DNA of 46,323 nucleotides from an uncultured Bacilli bacterium. Lineage in GTDB: Bacteria > Bacillota_I > Bacilli_A > RF39 > UBA660. Positions 32,634 through 41,466 of this stretch are shown here, piece after piece. Location of the stretch: contig CAJTUR010000008.1 in NCBI GenBank assembly GCA_910579535.1, positions 1-46,323 of the forward strand. Direction: 5' to 3'. A program made the translations under genes and the position numbers. The notes beneath the pieces are model-generated. The model saw only the letters and a list, made by a program, of their open reading frames with translations, searched no databases and was not told the DNA's origin. How positions within the stretch are numbered: position 1 is the first letter of the stretch; each line of letters starts with the position of its first letter.

Positions 32634-32889
32634 GTTTTTTCCTCTTTTCTAGGTGATTTATATAGGCGATAATTTCTTGTTCTGTGAGACTAAAGATATC
32701 CTCTACTACATCGTAAAGCGTTAAATTGGTTACCTTTCCTTTGCCCCATTTGGTTTCTCTTAAACAGTTCCAAATCATATTTTCTGTAATACAACTTAAT
32801 TTATTTAGTGTAAATTCTTTTTTCTTGGATTTTAAGGCGGGCATGACTCTTTTGTAGAGTTCGGTTACGTTTTTAAAGTTTTCATCCAT
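32626..32889 (-). CDS. comN: Post-transcriptional regulator ComN family protein
   Basis: 87 residues. The pattern of the Post_transc_reg family is visible: LYKRVMPALKSKKKEF, ITENMIWNCLRETKWGKG, LYDVVEDIFSLTEQEIIAYI. In B. subtilis ComN acts post-transcriptionally to allow expression of the late competence operon comE, and its gene lies near spoVB. Here spoVB-like follows divergently, the same association. It ends in TGA overlapping the relA start by 8 bases, so it is expressed with relA and dtd. Whether this organism has competence genes is not visible here. Confidence 0.75.
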   Translation of the reverse strand: MDENFKNVTELYKRVMPALKSKKKEFTLNKLSCITENMIWNCLRETKWGKGKVTNLTLYDVVEDIFSLTEQEIIAYINHLEKRKKHD

Positions 32890-32915
32890 TTTTTTACCAC
32901 TTCCACTTTCAATTT

Positions 32916-32944
32916 ATTATAAAACAAAATGGTGGAAGAAACAA
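32916..32944 (-). promoter_or_regulatory. Promoter of comN-relA-dtd
   Basis: TTGTTT (32939-32944) and a perfect TATAAT (32916-32921), with a 17-base spacer on the minus strand. It faces the comN gene in the comN/spoVB intergenic region. Confidence 0.6.
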
Positions 32945-33011
32945 TCTTTATTGTTTTTCATTAATTTCTATTTTTTTTCATATTTTTTAATAGAGTTTTT
33001 AAGGAGCATGT

Positions 33012-34307
33012 ATGAAAAATAAATTTATCGCCTCAACAATGATTTTGATTTTAGGAGGATTTATTACTAAAATTTTAGGTTTTGTTATTAAAATAGTTTA
33101 TACAAGAATCATTACGAATGATGGTGTCAATCTCTATTCTTTAATGGTCCCTACTTATTCTCTTTTGATTACGATTGCTACTCTTGCTATGCCTATGGCT
33201 ATTTCTAAATTAGTAAGTGAAGGGAAAAAAAGAAGTTTATCTATTCTTATGTCTTCTGTTTTTATTATGATTTTTATTAATTTTTTTCTGGTTTCTATTA
33301 TGTTTTTTTTGAGTAAGCCTCTAGCGGTGCATCTTTTACATAATGAACAGGTGTATTATCTTCTTTTAGCGGCGACTTTAACTTTGCCTTTTATTAGCAT
33401 TTCGAGTATTGTAAAGGGGTATTTTTTTGGAAAACAGAGGATGTTTCCCTATGCTTTATCAAATAGTTTGGAACAAGTGATTCGCCTTTTTTTAATCGTT
33501 GTGTTTTTACCTTTTTTTGTAAAGAAAAGTATTCTTATAGGCGTTGTTTTTTTTGTTCTTTTAAATATTGTTTCGGAGTCTTTTTCAGTTTTTATTTTTT
33601 GTTTTTTTCTTCCTAAACGAACGTTAATCAAAAGAGAGGATTTAAAATTTGATTTAGGCACCATGAAAGAGATTTTGGGGGTAAGTCTTCCAACCGTTTC
33701 TTCAAGATTTATTGGAAACATCGGCTTTTTTTTCGAGCCTATTTTGTTAACGCAAATTTTACTTAGTCGTGGGTTTACTAGTGAGTATATTTTAGTTGAA
33801 TATGGAGCTTATAACGCCTATTCCATCGCACTTCTTACTATGCCTAGTTTTTTTATTGCGGCGATTAGTAGTGCTTTAATTCCTGAGATTAGTAAATTTC
33901 ACCATCAAGGAAATAAAGAAATGGTAAAACGACGTCTGAAACAAGCGCTTCGAATTGCCTTTTTTATCGGTTTTTTATTTAGTTTGGGAATTTTTCTCTT
34001 TCGTGATAAGCTCCTTTTTACGCTTTATCGAACTTATAACGGAAGCAACTATATTAAAATTTTGGCTCCTTTCTTTGTTTTATTTTATATTGAAGCGCCA
34101 ATGCAAAGTTTTTTACAGGCCAGTAATAAAGCTAAAAAAAGTTTTTCTATTACGCTCATCGCTTTAATTGTAAAACTTATTTGTATGTGTTTCTTTGCTT
34201 ATTTAAAATTTGGAATGTATGCCTTAGTTTTGGCGGAAATTATTGATATTATTTTAGTGGTCTTTTTATGTTTTAGGGAAATAAAAAAAGAATGGGGAAT
34301 CTGTTAA
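33012..34307 (+). CDS. SpoVB/MurJ-type lipid flippase (MOP superfamily)
   Basis: 431 residues with about 12 hydrophobic spans, a MATE-like member of the polysaccharide transporter family that includes SpoVB and MurJ-type flippases. The N-terminal GFITKILGFVIKIVYTRIIT and the conserved PTYSLLITIATLAMPMAISKLVSEG, plus ALIPEISKFHHQGN later, match the SpoVB group. SpoVB is needed for spore cortex synthesis; in a lineage without visible sporulation genes here a role in moving lipid-linked cell-wall precursors is more likely, but this is inference. AAGGAGCATGT is the ribosome site. It is divergent from comN, as in B. subtilis, where spoVB and the comN gene are close. Confidence 0.85.
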   Translation: MKNKFIASTMILILGGFITKILGFVIKIVYTRIITNDGVNLYSLMVPTYSLLITIATLAMPMAISKLVSEGKKRSLSILMSSVFIMIFINFFLVSIMFFLSKPLAVHLLHNEQVYYLLLAATLTLPFISISSIVKGYFFGKQRMFPYALSNSLEQVIRLFLIVVFLPFFVKKSILIGVVFFVLLNIVSESFSVFIFCFFLPKRTLIKREDLKFDLGTMKEILGVSLPTVSSRFIGNIGFFFEPILLTQILLSRGFTSEYILVEYGAYNAYSIALLTMPSFFIAAISSALIPEISKFHHQGNKEMVKRRLKQALRIAFFIGFLFSLGIFLFRDKLLFTLYRTYNGSNYIKILAPFFVLFYIEAPMQSFLQASNKAKKSFSITLIALIVKLICMCFFAYLKFGMYALVLAEIIDIILVVFLCFREIKKEWGIC

Positions 34308-34328
34308 TCTATTGTTCTTTCTATTTGA

Positions 34329-34796
34329 TTAGTTTCTTTCTTTTTCATAAAGTTTGATTTCTCCACAACAAGTGTAATTTAAGTGATCATAGACTGCTTT
34401 AGCATGAGGATTGGTTTTACTGACTAAAAAATGTATGCCATCAAATCCTCTTTTCACGCCTTCTGTTTCTAGATATTGAATTAAAAATTTAGCAATACCT
34501 TTATTTTGATAAGCTTCTTTTACTCCAATTCGTGCTAAATCACAAGGATTTAAAATTTCTTTACTGTAACAGTTAATTTCTTTTAATTCGTCATCTTCAC
34601 CAGCGGCAGCAACAGCAATTATTTCTTTTTTATTTAAAACAATGTATAAGGCTTGTTTAGCGATGTCTTTTTTTATATCTTCTTTAGATGGATAGTCAAG
34701 AGCCCAAGTACATCCATCTTTTCCTATTAATGAATGATAAAGTTTTAAAATTTCTTCTGTATTTTCGTTGGTAGCTTTTGTTATTTTATATTTCAT
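34329..34796 (-). CDS. GNAT-family N-acetyltransferase
   Basis: 155 residues from the ATG at 34796 (GAGGAAAAAT upstream; an ATG 12 bases earlier lacks a clear site). The acetyl-CoA binding motif A is RIGVKEAYQNKGIAKFLIQYL, with the R/Q-x-x-G-x-G/A pattern, and motif B follows as NPHAKAVYDHLNYTCCGEI. The substrate cannot be told; amines, peptides and proteins are all possible. The start is weakly signalled. It ends 21 bases from the end of the flippase gene, convergent with it. Confidence 0.85.
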   Translation of the reverse strand: MKYKITKATNENTEEILKLYHSLIGKDGCTWALDYPSKEDIKKDIAKQALYIVLNKKEIIAVAAAGEDDELKEINCYSKEILNPCDLARIGVKEAYQNKGIAKFLIQYLETEGVKRGFDGIHFLVSKTNPHAKAVYDHLNYTCCGEIKLYEKERN

Positions 34797-34915
34797 ATTT
34801 TTCCTCATATAATTAATCTTAGGAAAAATCCTATAGATTGATTTTTTCTTTCTATTATATTTTTGAGTTATCAGAACTCTTGCCTGTGAATTTGTTTTTA
34901 TTTTTTCTACAGCTT

Positions 34916-36775
34916 TTAAGCATTAGGCCACGTTTTTTTTAGTTTTCTAATCAAATTTTCACTTTTTAGATGGTACTTATCTATAGTTACTTTTTTTCTT
35001 TCTAATTTTTGATGGGTATGCATTAGGTTTTCTTTAATTCTTTTTTCATATCTTCGAAATTCTTTATTTGTCTTTAATTCAGGGTATTTTAGTAAACTTT
35101 CGCTTACTAATTCATCTAATAAAACTAGATTTTGATTTGTTTTATCTACGGCTCCTTCTAAAGCTTGGGCTCCAACTTCTATTTCACTCAAGTTTTCTTC
35201 TAAAGTTTCAATTTTTTGGTTGTTTAAAAGGCGACTATAAATGTTTAGGTGATGAGAAAAAAGGACAGATCCTGTGAAAAAGTAAAAGAATTTATTTCTA
35301 ACAAAAGGTAACGAAAATAAAAGCGGAAATCTGGACCATTTACAAGCTTTCTTAAGATTTGTAGTGATGAGCATTCTTTTTATTTCTTCTTGCTTTTCAT
35401 AAGAATAGTGTTCTAAATAATTGGCTTGTTTTACGACGTCATTTAAATATAATTTTTGGATTTCTTTTTCTAAACCATTTAATTCTTTTATACTGATTTT
35501 TTCATTTAAAGCGATTTTCTCATTTTCCATTGTTTTTGTTTTGTCTTGTTCTAAACTTTTTTTTAAGTTCATTAATTTTTGTTCTTCTAATGCAATTTTT
35601 ATTTTTGAACTTTCTGGTTGTTCTTTATTTTTTTCTTTATCTAAAAAAGCTAATAAAATTTCTATTCTTTGTTCTATTTTTTCATATTCTTTATCTTCTA
35701 ATTCTGTTTTTAAAATTTCGGTTTGTGTTTCCAATTCTAATTCTTTTGTTTGATTATCAATTAATGAGAAATTTATAGGATTCAATGTTATTTCTTCTTT
35801 GTTTTCTTTTTTTGCTTCTTTTTGTTTTTCTTTTGGCTTTTCTTCTTTTAATGGTTCCGTTTTTAAAATGCTTTTTGGGGTGTCAGAAATTAAAGACTCT
35901 TGCTTTTCATTTGCTTTTTCTTCACTCTTTTCAAGAGGTTCTTTTATTATCTCTTCTTTTTTTTCAGGAATAAGAGTAATTCTTTTATTTTCTTCAATTA
36001 TTTTATCTATATATTTACTGATTTTTTCACTTATTTCGTATTCTTTTATTTTTTCTTCTTTTATTAGTTTAATCGTATATTTTTTTATTTCTTGTTTTAT
36101 TTCTTCATCTAAATCCAATTCTTTTAATTCTTGTTGCTTTTTATCTTCATAAATTTTTAGGAGGTGTTTTTCTATTTCTTTTAATAATTTTTCTTCTTCA
36201 CGAATAAGATACATTTCGTCTTGTTTTATTTCTTTTAAATAGACTTTTTTAATTCTTTTTTTTAAGTCTAACCCTCCTTTTTTAAGGTTCTCTTCTATTT
36301 GTTCCTTTTTTATAACTTTTTCTTCTTTCAAAAGATTTTTTTCAATTGTTTCATAAATTTTTGCCACTACTTCTTGAGGCTTGGTTATTTTTGCTTCTGT
36401 AATGGCTTCTTCTAGAATTGGGAAAACTTCGTCTTTTAATTCCGTAATATTCTCTTTTTCTTCTTCTTTTAACTCCTCTGTTGTTTCAATTATTTTAGAA
36501 ATCATTTCTTCAGTAATGATTTTTAGTTCTTCTTTTGATATTTCTTTTAAAGGCTTTGTGGTTAGTGTGTTTGGTACGTCTATTTCTTCCCAATGGTCTT
36601 TTATTTTTATTTTTTTGTTTTCTTTTTGTAATAGGGGTTTATTTATTATGTTTTTCTTTTTTTCTTTTGAAGGATACAAAAAAAAGCCAAGGATACTTAG
36701 CAAAAAAAGAAAGATTGCATGAATTAATCTTCCTAAAAATTTTAGAATACGAATTACAAGGTTTTCTTTTTTCAT
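34916..36775 (-). CDS. Large Lys/Glu-rich coiled-coil membrane protein
   Basis: 619 residues. The N-terminal segment is basic, then hydrophobic (about 10-33, ILKFLGRLIHAIFLFLLSIL), so it is membrane-anchored. A very long Lys/Glu/Ile/Leu-rich region follows (about 40-420), predicted to be helical and coiled-coil, with repeats such as KEEKIKEYEISEKISKY. A second hydrophobic segment lies near 500-530 (PLLFSLPFVRNKFFYFFTG), then a charged tail. I do not recognise the family. It may act as a scaffold or spacer at the membrane, but that is a guess. The composition makes it easy to find false similarity in searches. Confidence 0.75.
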   Translation of the reverse strand: MKKENLVIRILKFLGRLIHAIFLFLLSILGFFLYPSKEKKKNIINKPLLQKENKKIKIKDHWEEIDVPNTLTTKPLKEISKEELKIITEEMISKIIETTEELKEEEKENITELKDEVFPILEEAITEAKITKPQEVVAKIYETIEKNLLKEEKVIKKEQIEENLKKGGLDLKKRIKKVYLKEIKQDEMYLIREEEKLLKEIEKHLLKIYEDKKQQELKELDLDEEIKQEIKKYTIKLIKEEKIKEYEISEKISKYIDKIIEENKRITLIPEKKEEIIKEPLEKSEEKANEKQESLISDTPKSILKTEPLKEEKPKEKQKEAKKENKEEITLNPINFSLIDNQTKELELETQTEILKTELEDKEYEKIEQRIEILLAFLDKEKNKEQPESSKIKIALEEQKLMNLKKSLEQDKTKTMENEKIALNEKISIKELNGLEKEIQKLYLNDVVKQANYLEHYSYEKQEEIKRMLITTNLKKACKWSRFPLLFSLPFVRNKFFYFFTGSVLFSHHLNIYSRLLNNQKIETLEENLSEIEVGAQALEGAVDKTNQNLVLLDELVSESLLKYPELKTNKEFRRYEKRIKENLMHTHQKLERKKVTIDKYHLKSENLIRKLKKTWPNA

Positions 36776-36815
36776 AAGATAAGTATACCAAATTTTTAAA
36801 GCTATTGAAATCTTT

Positions 36816-36980
36816 TTATAGTTTTAGGTTCTGTTTTTCGTATGTTTGATAAGAAATAGTCTGTTTTTTTATTTGATTTAAATGCTGAATTAAGATTAAA
36901 ATAACAAATAAAATAAGAATGATTTCTCCTACTATTCCTATATAAAAGCCAAATTTTATTTTTTTGATTGTCTTTACCAT
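36816..36980 (-). CDS. 54-residue single-span membrane protein
   Basis: A short gene read from the sequence: GGTGATAAGA before the ATG at 36980, TAA at 36816-36818. The peptide begins MVKTIKKIKFGFYIGIVGE, continues with a transmembrane run (about residues 11-31) and ends in a charged tail. No motif is recognised. It lies in an otherwise empty gap between the coiled-coil protein and the DUF421 protein. Confidence 0.5.
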   Translation of the reverse strand: MVKTIKKIKFGFYIGIVGEIILILFVILILIQHLNQIKKQTISYQTYEKQNLKL

Positions 36981-37089
36981 TCTTATCACCATTTTATTTA
37001 TTGTATCAAATAATACTTGTAAAGTCTATGTTTTTAGATATTAAATCGATTCTGTTTTTTCTTTTATTTTCAGCTTATAACTCCTATTT

Positions 37090-37734
37090 TTATAAATTAC
37101 TTTTTTTAATTAAATAAATTTTTGTTTTCTTTTTAAAAGCGTAAAAGACATCTTTAATGGTTAAATTTTTCTTACTTAATTCCGTTTCTAACCATTTTTT
37201 ATCTTTTCTTATGTAGTTCAAAGCTTTTTCTTGTAAAACGCCATCTACAATTAAAGGCATGGGGTAATTACTTTTGGTTCTAAAAACGTTATATTTAAAG
37301 ATTGAGAGTTTCCCATTTGGCTCTAAGAAGGCGTATTCAATTTCATCAATACTTTTTATTTCATTTTGTCTTAGACTTAATAATAGATCATCCATGCTGT
37401 ATCTTTGGCGAATCATTTCTTTATAGTTGACGTTACCATTAGCAATGATTAAAGAAGGTTTGCCCCCAAAAAGGGTTCTAAAGGTGCGGGATTTAATGCT
37501 TACAAAGGCAAGAATAAGTTCTAGTAGAACTAAAAGAGCTATAGGTATGATTGTAAAGAAGATGGAGTCATCAATGTTTTCGATACTTATGGCTACTAAT
37601 TCAGCAATTAATATTGAAACAATTAGGTCAATAATACCTAGTTGCCCAATTTCTCTTTTGCCCATGATACGATACGCTAAAATAATGAAAAAGTAAAAAA
37701 AGGTTGTACGAAGGGTTATGGTTAATAGTTCCAT
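37090..37734 (-). CDS. DUF421 membrane protein (YrbG/YetF type)
   Basis: 214 residues from the ATG at 37734 (AGGATGTGATAAAA upstream; the GTG nine bases earlier is less likely). Three transmembrane spans are in the first ~80 residues, followed by a soluble YetF-type domain with the MIRQRYSMDDLLLSLRQNEI, DEIEYAFLEPNGKLSIF and PLIVDGVLQEKALNYI blocks. The family is known in Bacillus spores and membranes; its biochemical role is not established. In B. subtilis yrbG sits close to yrzE, as here with the TIGR04086 gene, from which it diverges. Confidence 0.85.
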   Translation of the reverse strand: MELLTITLRTTFFYFFIILAYRIMGKREIGQLGIIDLIVSILIAELVAISIENIDDSIFFTIIPIALLVLLELILAFVSIKSRTFRTLFGGKPSLIIANGNVNYKEMIRQRYSMDDLLLSLRQNEIKSIDEIEYAFLEPNGKLSIFKYNVFRTKSNYPMPLIVDGVLQEKALNYIRKDKKWLETELSKKNLTIKDVFYAFKKKTKIYLIKKSNL

Positions 37735-37811
37735 TTTTATCACATCCTACTTCTATTATGTTCGAATTCATAAGTTTTTAATCATTACATATAGTTTATT
37801 AGGTGAAGAAT

Positions 37812-38171
37812 ATGAAATATTTAAAAGATTATGGAATGCTTTGTTTAAAATTTTTTATTTTTTTTATGATTGGAAGTTTAATCACTAGTGTTCTTTATTA
37901 TTTTTTGGTGAGTCAAAAAGTGGTTTATGTTATTAGCATGATTTATTTAGGACTTGTCTTTTTTCTATTTAGCTATAAGGCTGGTAAGAAAGCGAATTCT
38001 AAAGGTTTTTTGGCCGGTTTAAAGTTAGGTGGTCTTTTTGTGGGTATGCTTTTCTTAATGAGTCTGGTTGTCAATGGGTTTCATTTCAAGCTTTTTCAAT
38101 TTGCTTTTTATTTCATAATGGTTGGTATTAGTGTTGTAGCGGCAACTTTAGGAATTAACAAGAAAAAATAA
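37812..38171 (+). CDS. TIGR04086-family membrane protein (YrzE-like)
   Basis: 119 residues from the ATG at 37812 (AGGTGAAGAAT; a GTG at 37803 overlaps that site). Four transmembrane helices (about 10-30, 35-55, 70-90, 95-115) with a short basic loop (KAGKKANSKGF), the plan of the TIGR04086/YrzE family. The function is unknown. The gene is in the same place as in Bacillus, next to a DUF421 gene and upstream of tgt, although here it is on the opposite strand to tgt. Confidence 0.75.
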   Translation: MKYLKDYGMLCLKFFIFFMIGSLITSVLYYFLVSQKVVYVISMIYLGLVFFLFSYKAGKKANSKGFLAGLKLGGLFVGMLFLMSLVVNGFHFKLFQFAFYFIMVGISVVAATLGINKKK

Positions 38172-38206
38172 ACAACGTTTTTTAGCTGTTTATTTATTTT
38201 TTATTT
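38166..38206 (+). terminator. Terminator after the TIGR04086 gene
   Basis: AAATAAACA (38166-38174) and TGTTTATTT (38187-38195) form a 9-bp stem overlapping the stop codon, with TTTTTTATTT after it. The same hairpin may serve the convergent pilin-like gene. Confidence 0.7.
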
Positions 38207-38501
38207 CATAAAATTTAAAGTTTTCATTGACGCTGACATAGGACTTTTCATTGTAGACTTCTTTGGTTACAGGATTATTCATTCTAGGAAGACTGGTTTT
38301 TTCATAAAGTTCTTCTAAAGTAATTTGTTCTTCTACACATGAATCATTGTAGTAGCAATATTTGGCCGCTTCTTCAATTCTTTTAATTGTATTGATTAAT
38401 AAGCGAGTGTTGTGTTTTTTTATTACTTTATAGGTTGAGGGAATAGCAATGATTAAAAATAAAAGAAGGGCTGTGGTGTATAGAAGAATTTTATTTTTCA
38501 T
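38190..38501 (-). CDS. Pilin-like small secreted/membrane protein overlapping tgt
   Basis: 103 residues from the ATG at 38501, which overlaps the tgt stop by 11 bases; GGGGAACCG serves as ribosome site. The N-terminus has a hydrophobic segment (about residues 5-24, ILLYTTALLLFLIIAIPS), then a helix starting KHNTRLLINTIKRIEEAAKY with two cysteines (CYYNDSC), and then NPVTKEVYNEKSYVSV. That NP-T-x-x-x-Y block is reminiscent of pseudopilin C-terminal regions. No prepilin peptidase (G-F-T-x-x-E) site is visible, so it may be only pilin-like. Function unknown. Confidence 0.6.
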   Translation of the reverse strand: MKNKILLYTTALLLFLIIAIPSTYKVIKKHNTRLLINTIKRIEEAAKYCYYNDSCVEEQITLEELYEKTSLPRMNNPVTKEVYNEKSYVSVNENFKFYEIKNK

Positions 38502-39618
38502 TCGGTTCCCCATAATAATTTTTGATAAACTCTTCTTTGTAGTTTAAAAGTGCATCTTCTTTAATGGCTTCACGTAATTCTTCTGTAAGATGAATTAGAA
38601 AGCGAATGTTATGGATGGATAAAAGTCTTGCTCCAAAGGTTTCTTTAGCGTTAATAAGATGACGAATGTAGGCTTTGGAATAATTTTTACAAGTATAACA
38701 ATCGCACTCTTTACTTAAAGGTGTAAAGTCTTCTTTATACTGACTGTTTTTAATGTTTAGTTTACCAAATTTCGTTAAGGCATGACCGTGACGTGCTAAT
38801 CTTGTTGGACTTACACAATCAAAAAGGTCTACGCCTCTTATAACGCCTTCAATGATATCTATGGGTTCTCCTATTCCCATAGCGTATCTTAATTTTTCTT
38901 TAGGAAGATAAGTAGTTGAATAGTCGAAAGCTTTATACATGTCTTCTTTGCTTTCATGGTCATTCGCTACCCCTCCAATACTATAACCATCAAAACCAAT
39001 TTTAACGGTTTCTAAAGCACTGAATTTTCTTAAATCTTCATGTGGTCCACCTTGAACAATTCCAAAAAGCATTTGATTTGGATTATTATGGGCTTCTTTT
39101 CCTCTTTTTGCCCAACGTAAGGTTCTTTCGATACTTGTCTTTAAGTAATCGTAAGAAGCGGTGGCGGGAGGACATTCATCAAAACTCATGGCAATATCGC
39201 TATCTAGTTTGTTTTGAATTTCGATGGATTTTTCTGGAGTTAAAAATAAATGGTCACCATTTATATGATTTTTAAATTTAACGCCTTCTTCAGAAATGTC
39301 TTTAGGTTTTGCTAAAGAAAAGACTTGAAATCCTCCTGAATCAGTTAGGATTGGACCATCGTAATTCATAAATTTATGGAGTCCACCTGCATGATTTACC
39401 ACTTCTTCTCCTGGTCTTAACCATAAATGATAGGTATTGGATAAAATAATTCCTGATTTGGCTTCTTTTACTTCCTCTGGTGATAAGGTTTTTACTGTGG
39501 CTTCTGTTCCTACGGGCATAAACATAGGCGTTTCATAAATTTTGCCATTATAAATGATTTCACCAAAACGGGCTTTTGTTTCTTTTTCTTCTTTTTTTAC
39601 TTTAAATTCTAATTTCAT
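38491..39618 (-). CDS. tgt: tRNA-guanine transglycosylase
   Basis: 375 residues. Tgt exchanges guanine at the wobble position 34 of tRNA (Asp, Asn, His, Tyr) for preQ1, the first tRNA step of queuosine. Catalytic aspartates are in LTDSGGFQVFSL (near 93) and GVDLFDCVSPTR (near 265). The zinc site is CDCYTC with the later Cys/His in RLLSIHN. The length fits the bacterial type. It follows queA by 25 bases and precedes the pilin-like gene. Asp, Asn and His tRNAs are also the ones charged by the aaRS genes of this window, a coincidence only. Confidence 0.97.
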   Translation of the reverse strand: MKLEFKVKKEEKETKARFGEIIYNGKIYETPMFMPVGTEATVKTLSPEEVKEAKSGIILSNTYHLWLRPGEEVVNHAGGLHKFMNYDGPILTDSGGFQVFSLAKPKDISEEGVKFKNHINGDHLFLTPEKSIEIQNKLDSDIAMSFDECPPATASYDYLKTSIERTLRWAKRGKEAHNNPNQMLFGIVQGGPHEDLRKFSALETVKIGFDGYSIGGVANDHESKEDMYKAFDYSTTYLPKEKLRYAMGIGEPIDIIEGVIRGVDLFDCVSPTRLARHGHALTKFGKLNIKNSQYKEDFTPLSKECDCYTCKNYSKAYIRHLINAKETFGARLLSIHNIRFLIHLTEELREAIKEDALLNYKEEFIKNYYGEPNEK

Positions 39619-39643
39619 ATATTTTTTCCTTTTCTTATGTTTT

Positions 39644-40669
39644 TTATTTTATAAACATGGCGTCTCCAAACGAAAAGAAACGATAATTGTTTTCAATGGC
39701 TTTTTGATACGCATTTAAAATGTATTCTTTTTTAGAAAATGCACTCACTAGCATTAGTAAAGTACTTTTAGGAAGATGAAAGTTGGTAATTAACCCATCA
39801 ATCGCTTGAAATTCAAAGCCTGGATAAATAAAAATTTCGGTGTTGCCTTCACATTCCTGAAAAGTTTGGTATTTTTTCATAATTGTTTCTAATGTTCTAG
39901 TGGTAGTGGTTCCAACTGCAATAATTCTTCTTTGCTCTTTTTTTGCTTTATTTAGGATTTCGGCGGTTTCTTTACTCATTTGATAAAATTCACTATGCAT
40001 TTTGTGTTTTGTGACATCCTCAACTTCAACAGGTCTAAAGGTTCCAAGTCCCACATGAAGGGTAATACGTGTTACAAGCACTCCCTTTTTTTTTATTTCT
40101 TCTAATAATTTTTTTGTAAAATGAAGACCAGCGGTTGGTGCGGCACTACTTCCGCTATTTTTAGCATAAACGGTTTGATAACGATTTTTTTCTTCTAATT
40201 TTTCATGAATGTAGGGGGGAAGAGGCATGTCTCCTAATTGATCTAAAATATTCATAAAAATACCTTCATAAGTAAATTTGACGATAACCCTACCTTCTTC
40301 TTTTTTTTCAAGTACTTCGGCACTTAATAAGTCATTCCCAAAAAAAATTTTTGTTCCAACGTGGAGTCTTTTAAATGGGCGAGATAAGCATTCCCATTTG
40401 TCTTTACCAAGTTCTTTTAGTAATAAAAGTTCAATAGTGGCCTTTGTTTCTTCTTTTTCTCCAATTAAGCGAGCAGGAATGACTTTCGTATCATTTATAA
40501 CTAAAACGTCTCCTTCTTTTAACTCATTGATGATTTCGCTAAAATTTTTGTGTTCTATTTCACCATTTTCCCGATTTAAAAGCATTAATTTAGAATTGCT
40601 TCTTGTTTTTAATGGTGTTTGAGCAATGCATTTTTCTGGTAATGCGTAATTAAATTCTTCTGTCGTCAT
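39644..40669 (-). CDS. queA: S-adenosylmethionine:tRNA ribosyltransferase-isomerase
   Basis: 341 residues. QueA transfers the ribosyl part of S-adenosylmethionine to preQ1 in tRNA to give epoxyqueuosine. The N-terminal DKCIAQTPL-like EKCIAQTPLKTR, VINDTKVIPARL, GSSAAPTAGLHFTKKLL and HVGLGTFRPVEVED motifs are the family signatures. The C-terminal TNFHLPKSTLLMLVSAF is complete. It precedes tgt, making a queuosine pair in the classical queA-tgt order. The gene directly upstream is the unknown 255-residue protein. Confidence 0.97.
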   Translation of the reverse strand: MTTEEFNYALPEKCIAQTPLKTRSNSKLMLLNRENGEIEHKNFSEIINELKEGDVLVINDTKVIPARLIGEKEETKATIELLLLKELGKDKWECLSRPFKRLHVGTKIFFGNDLLSAEVLEKKEEGRVIVKFTYEGIFMNILDQLGDMPLPPYIHEKLEEKNRYQTVYAKNSGSSAAPTAGLHFTKKLLEEIKKKGVLVTRITLHVGLGTFRPVEVEDVTKHKMHSEFYQMSKETAEILNKAKKEQRRIIAVGTTTTRTLETIMKKYQTFQECEGNTEIFIYPGFEFQAIDGLITNFHLPKSTLLMLVSAFSKKEYILNAYQKAIENNYRFFSFGDAMFIK

Positions 40670-40687
40670 TTTGTTCCTCTTTTCATT

Positions 40688-41455
40688 TTATCGAAGATAA
40701 GATTTGTATTCATCAAAACTCATTTGAGCACTATAATCTTTTGTCTTATTATATTTATCTATTTCATCAACATTTAATAAAAAAGAGGGATAAGTTAATC
40801 GATTATCTAAAAGTTCATTCATAAAATCATTTTGTTTTTGAGTAATATTACTTTTTCTATACACACATCTAGTAATCACCATTTTTCCTTGTTTGTCAGC
40901 TTGAAAACGAATAATTGGTAAATATCTTTGTACAAAAAAACCTATATCAGAACTATACTCTAAAAAGTCTTCACAGATAGCCTTATGACAAATTAGTAAA
41001 TTATTTAATATTTGTTGTAAAATTTGCACGTGTCCAACCATATCACTAGGCAAAATATGATTATTGTTACCATCAATTAAGCAATCGTGAAAAGTAGAAG
41101 AATCAAGTTTCATTGGGTATAAATTTAATGTTTTATCATCACTCATGCCATAACGAAAATTGGTTTCATAAGCTTCCTCATTTTTTTTATAAACAAACAT
41201 ATGATTTTTTCTACCAACTAGAATTTTGTCTTTTTCTAGTTGAGGATTTAATAGTTTATAGCCCAACTTACAAATAACAAAGTCGAAATAAGGTCGAAAG
41301 GTTTTATAGTTAGAAGAAAATTCTTGAAATATTCGATTATTTTCTTCACTTTTGCTACAATATTTTGTAATTATTTCAATACATTTTTCTTCAATTTCAT
41401 AATACATACATTTTATTTGTTCATCATCTTTAAATAACATTGTTTCTAACGTCAT
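40688..41455 (-). CDS. Hypothetical protein between ruvB and queA
   Basis: 255 residues, ribosome site GGAGAGTATTT. No signal peptide or transmembrane region. Acidic first part (MLFKDDEQIKCMYYEIEEKC), several aromatic blocks (YFDFVICKLGYKLL, YSSDIGFFVQRYLPIIRFQ) and a C-terminal KYNKTKDYSAQMSFDEYKSY. I do not recognise the family. It interrupts the usual ruvB-queA neighbourhood, so it may be a lineage-specific insertion in the DNA repair/queuosine run. Function unknown. Confidence 0.7.
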   Translation of the reverse strand: MTLETMLFKDDEQIKCMYYEIEEKCIEIITKYCSKSEENNRIFQEFSSNYKTFRPYFDFVICKLGYKLLNPQLEKDKILVGRKNHMFVYKKNEEAYETNFRYGMSDDKTLNLYPMKLDSSTFHDCLIDGNNNHILPSDMVGHVQILQQILNNLLICHKAICEDFLEYSSDIGFFVQRYLPIIRFQADKQGKMVITRCVYRKSNITQKQNDFMNELLDNRLTYPSFLLNVDEIDKYNKTKDYSAQMSFDEYKSYLR

Positions 41456-41466
41456 AAATACTCTCC

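Noticed and set aside
35068..36777. Several plus-strand frames rich in Phe, Leu and Ser over the coiled-coil gene
   Set aside because: They are antisense shadows of Lys/Glu-rich codons (AAA/GAA read as TTT/TTC) and lack ribosome sites.
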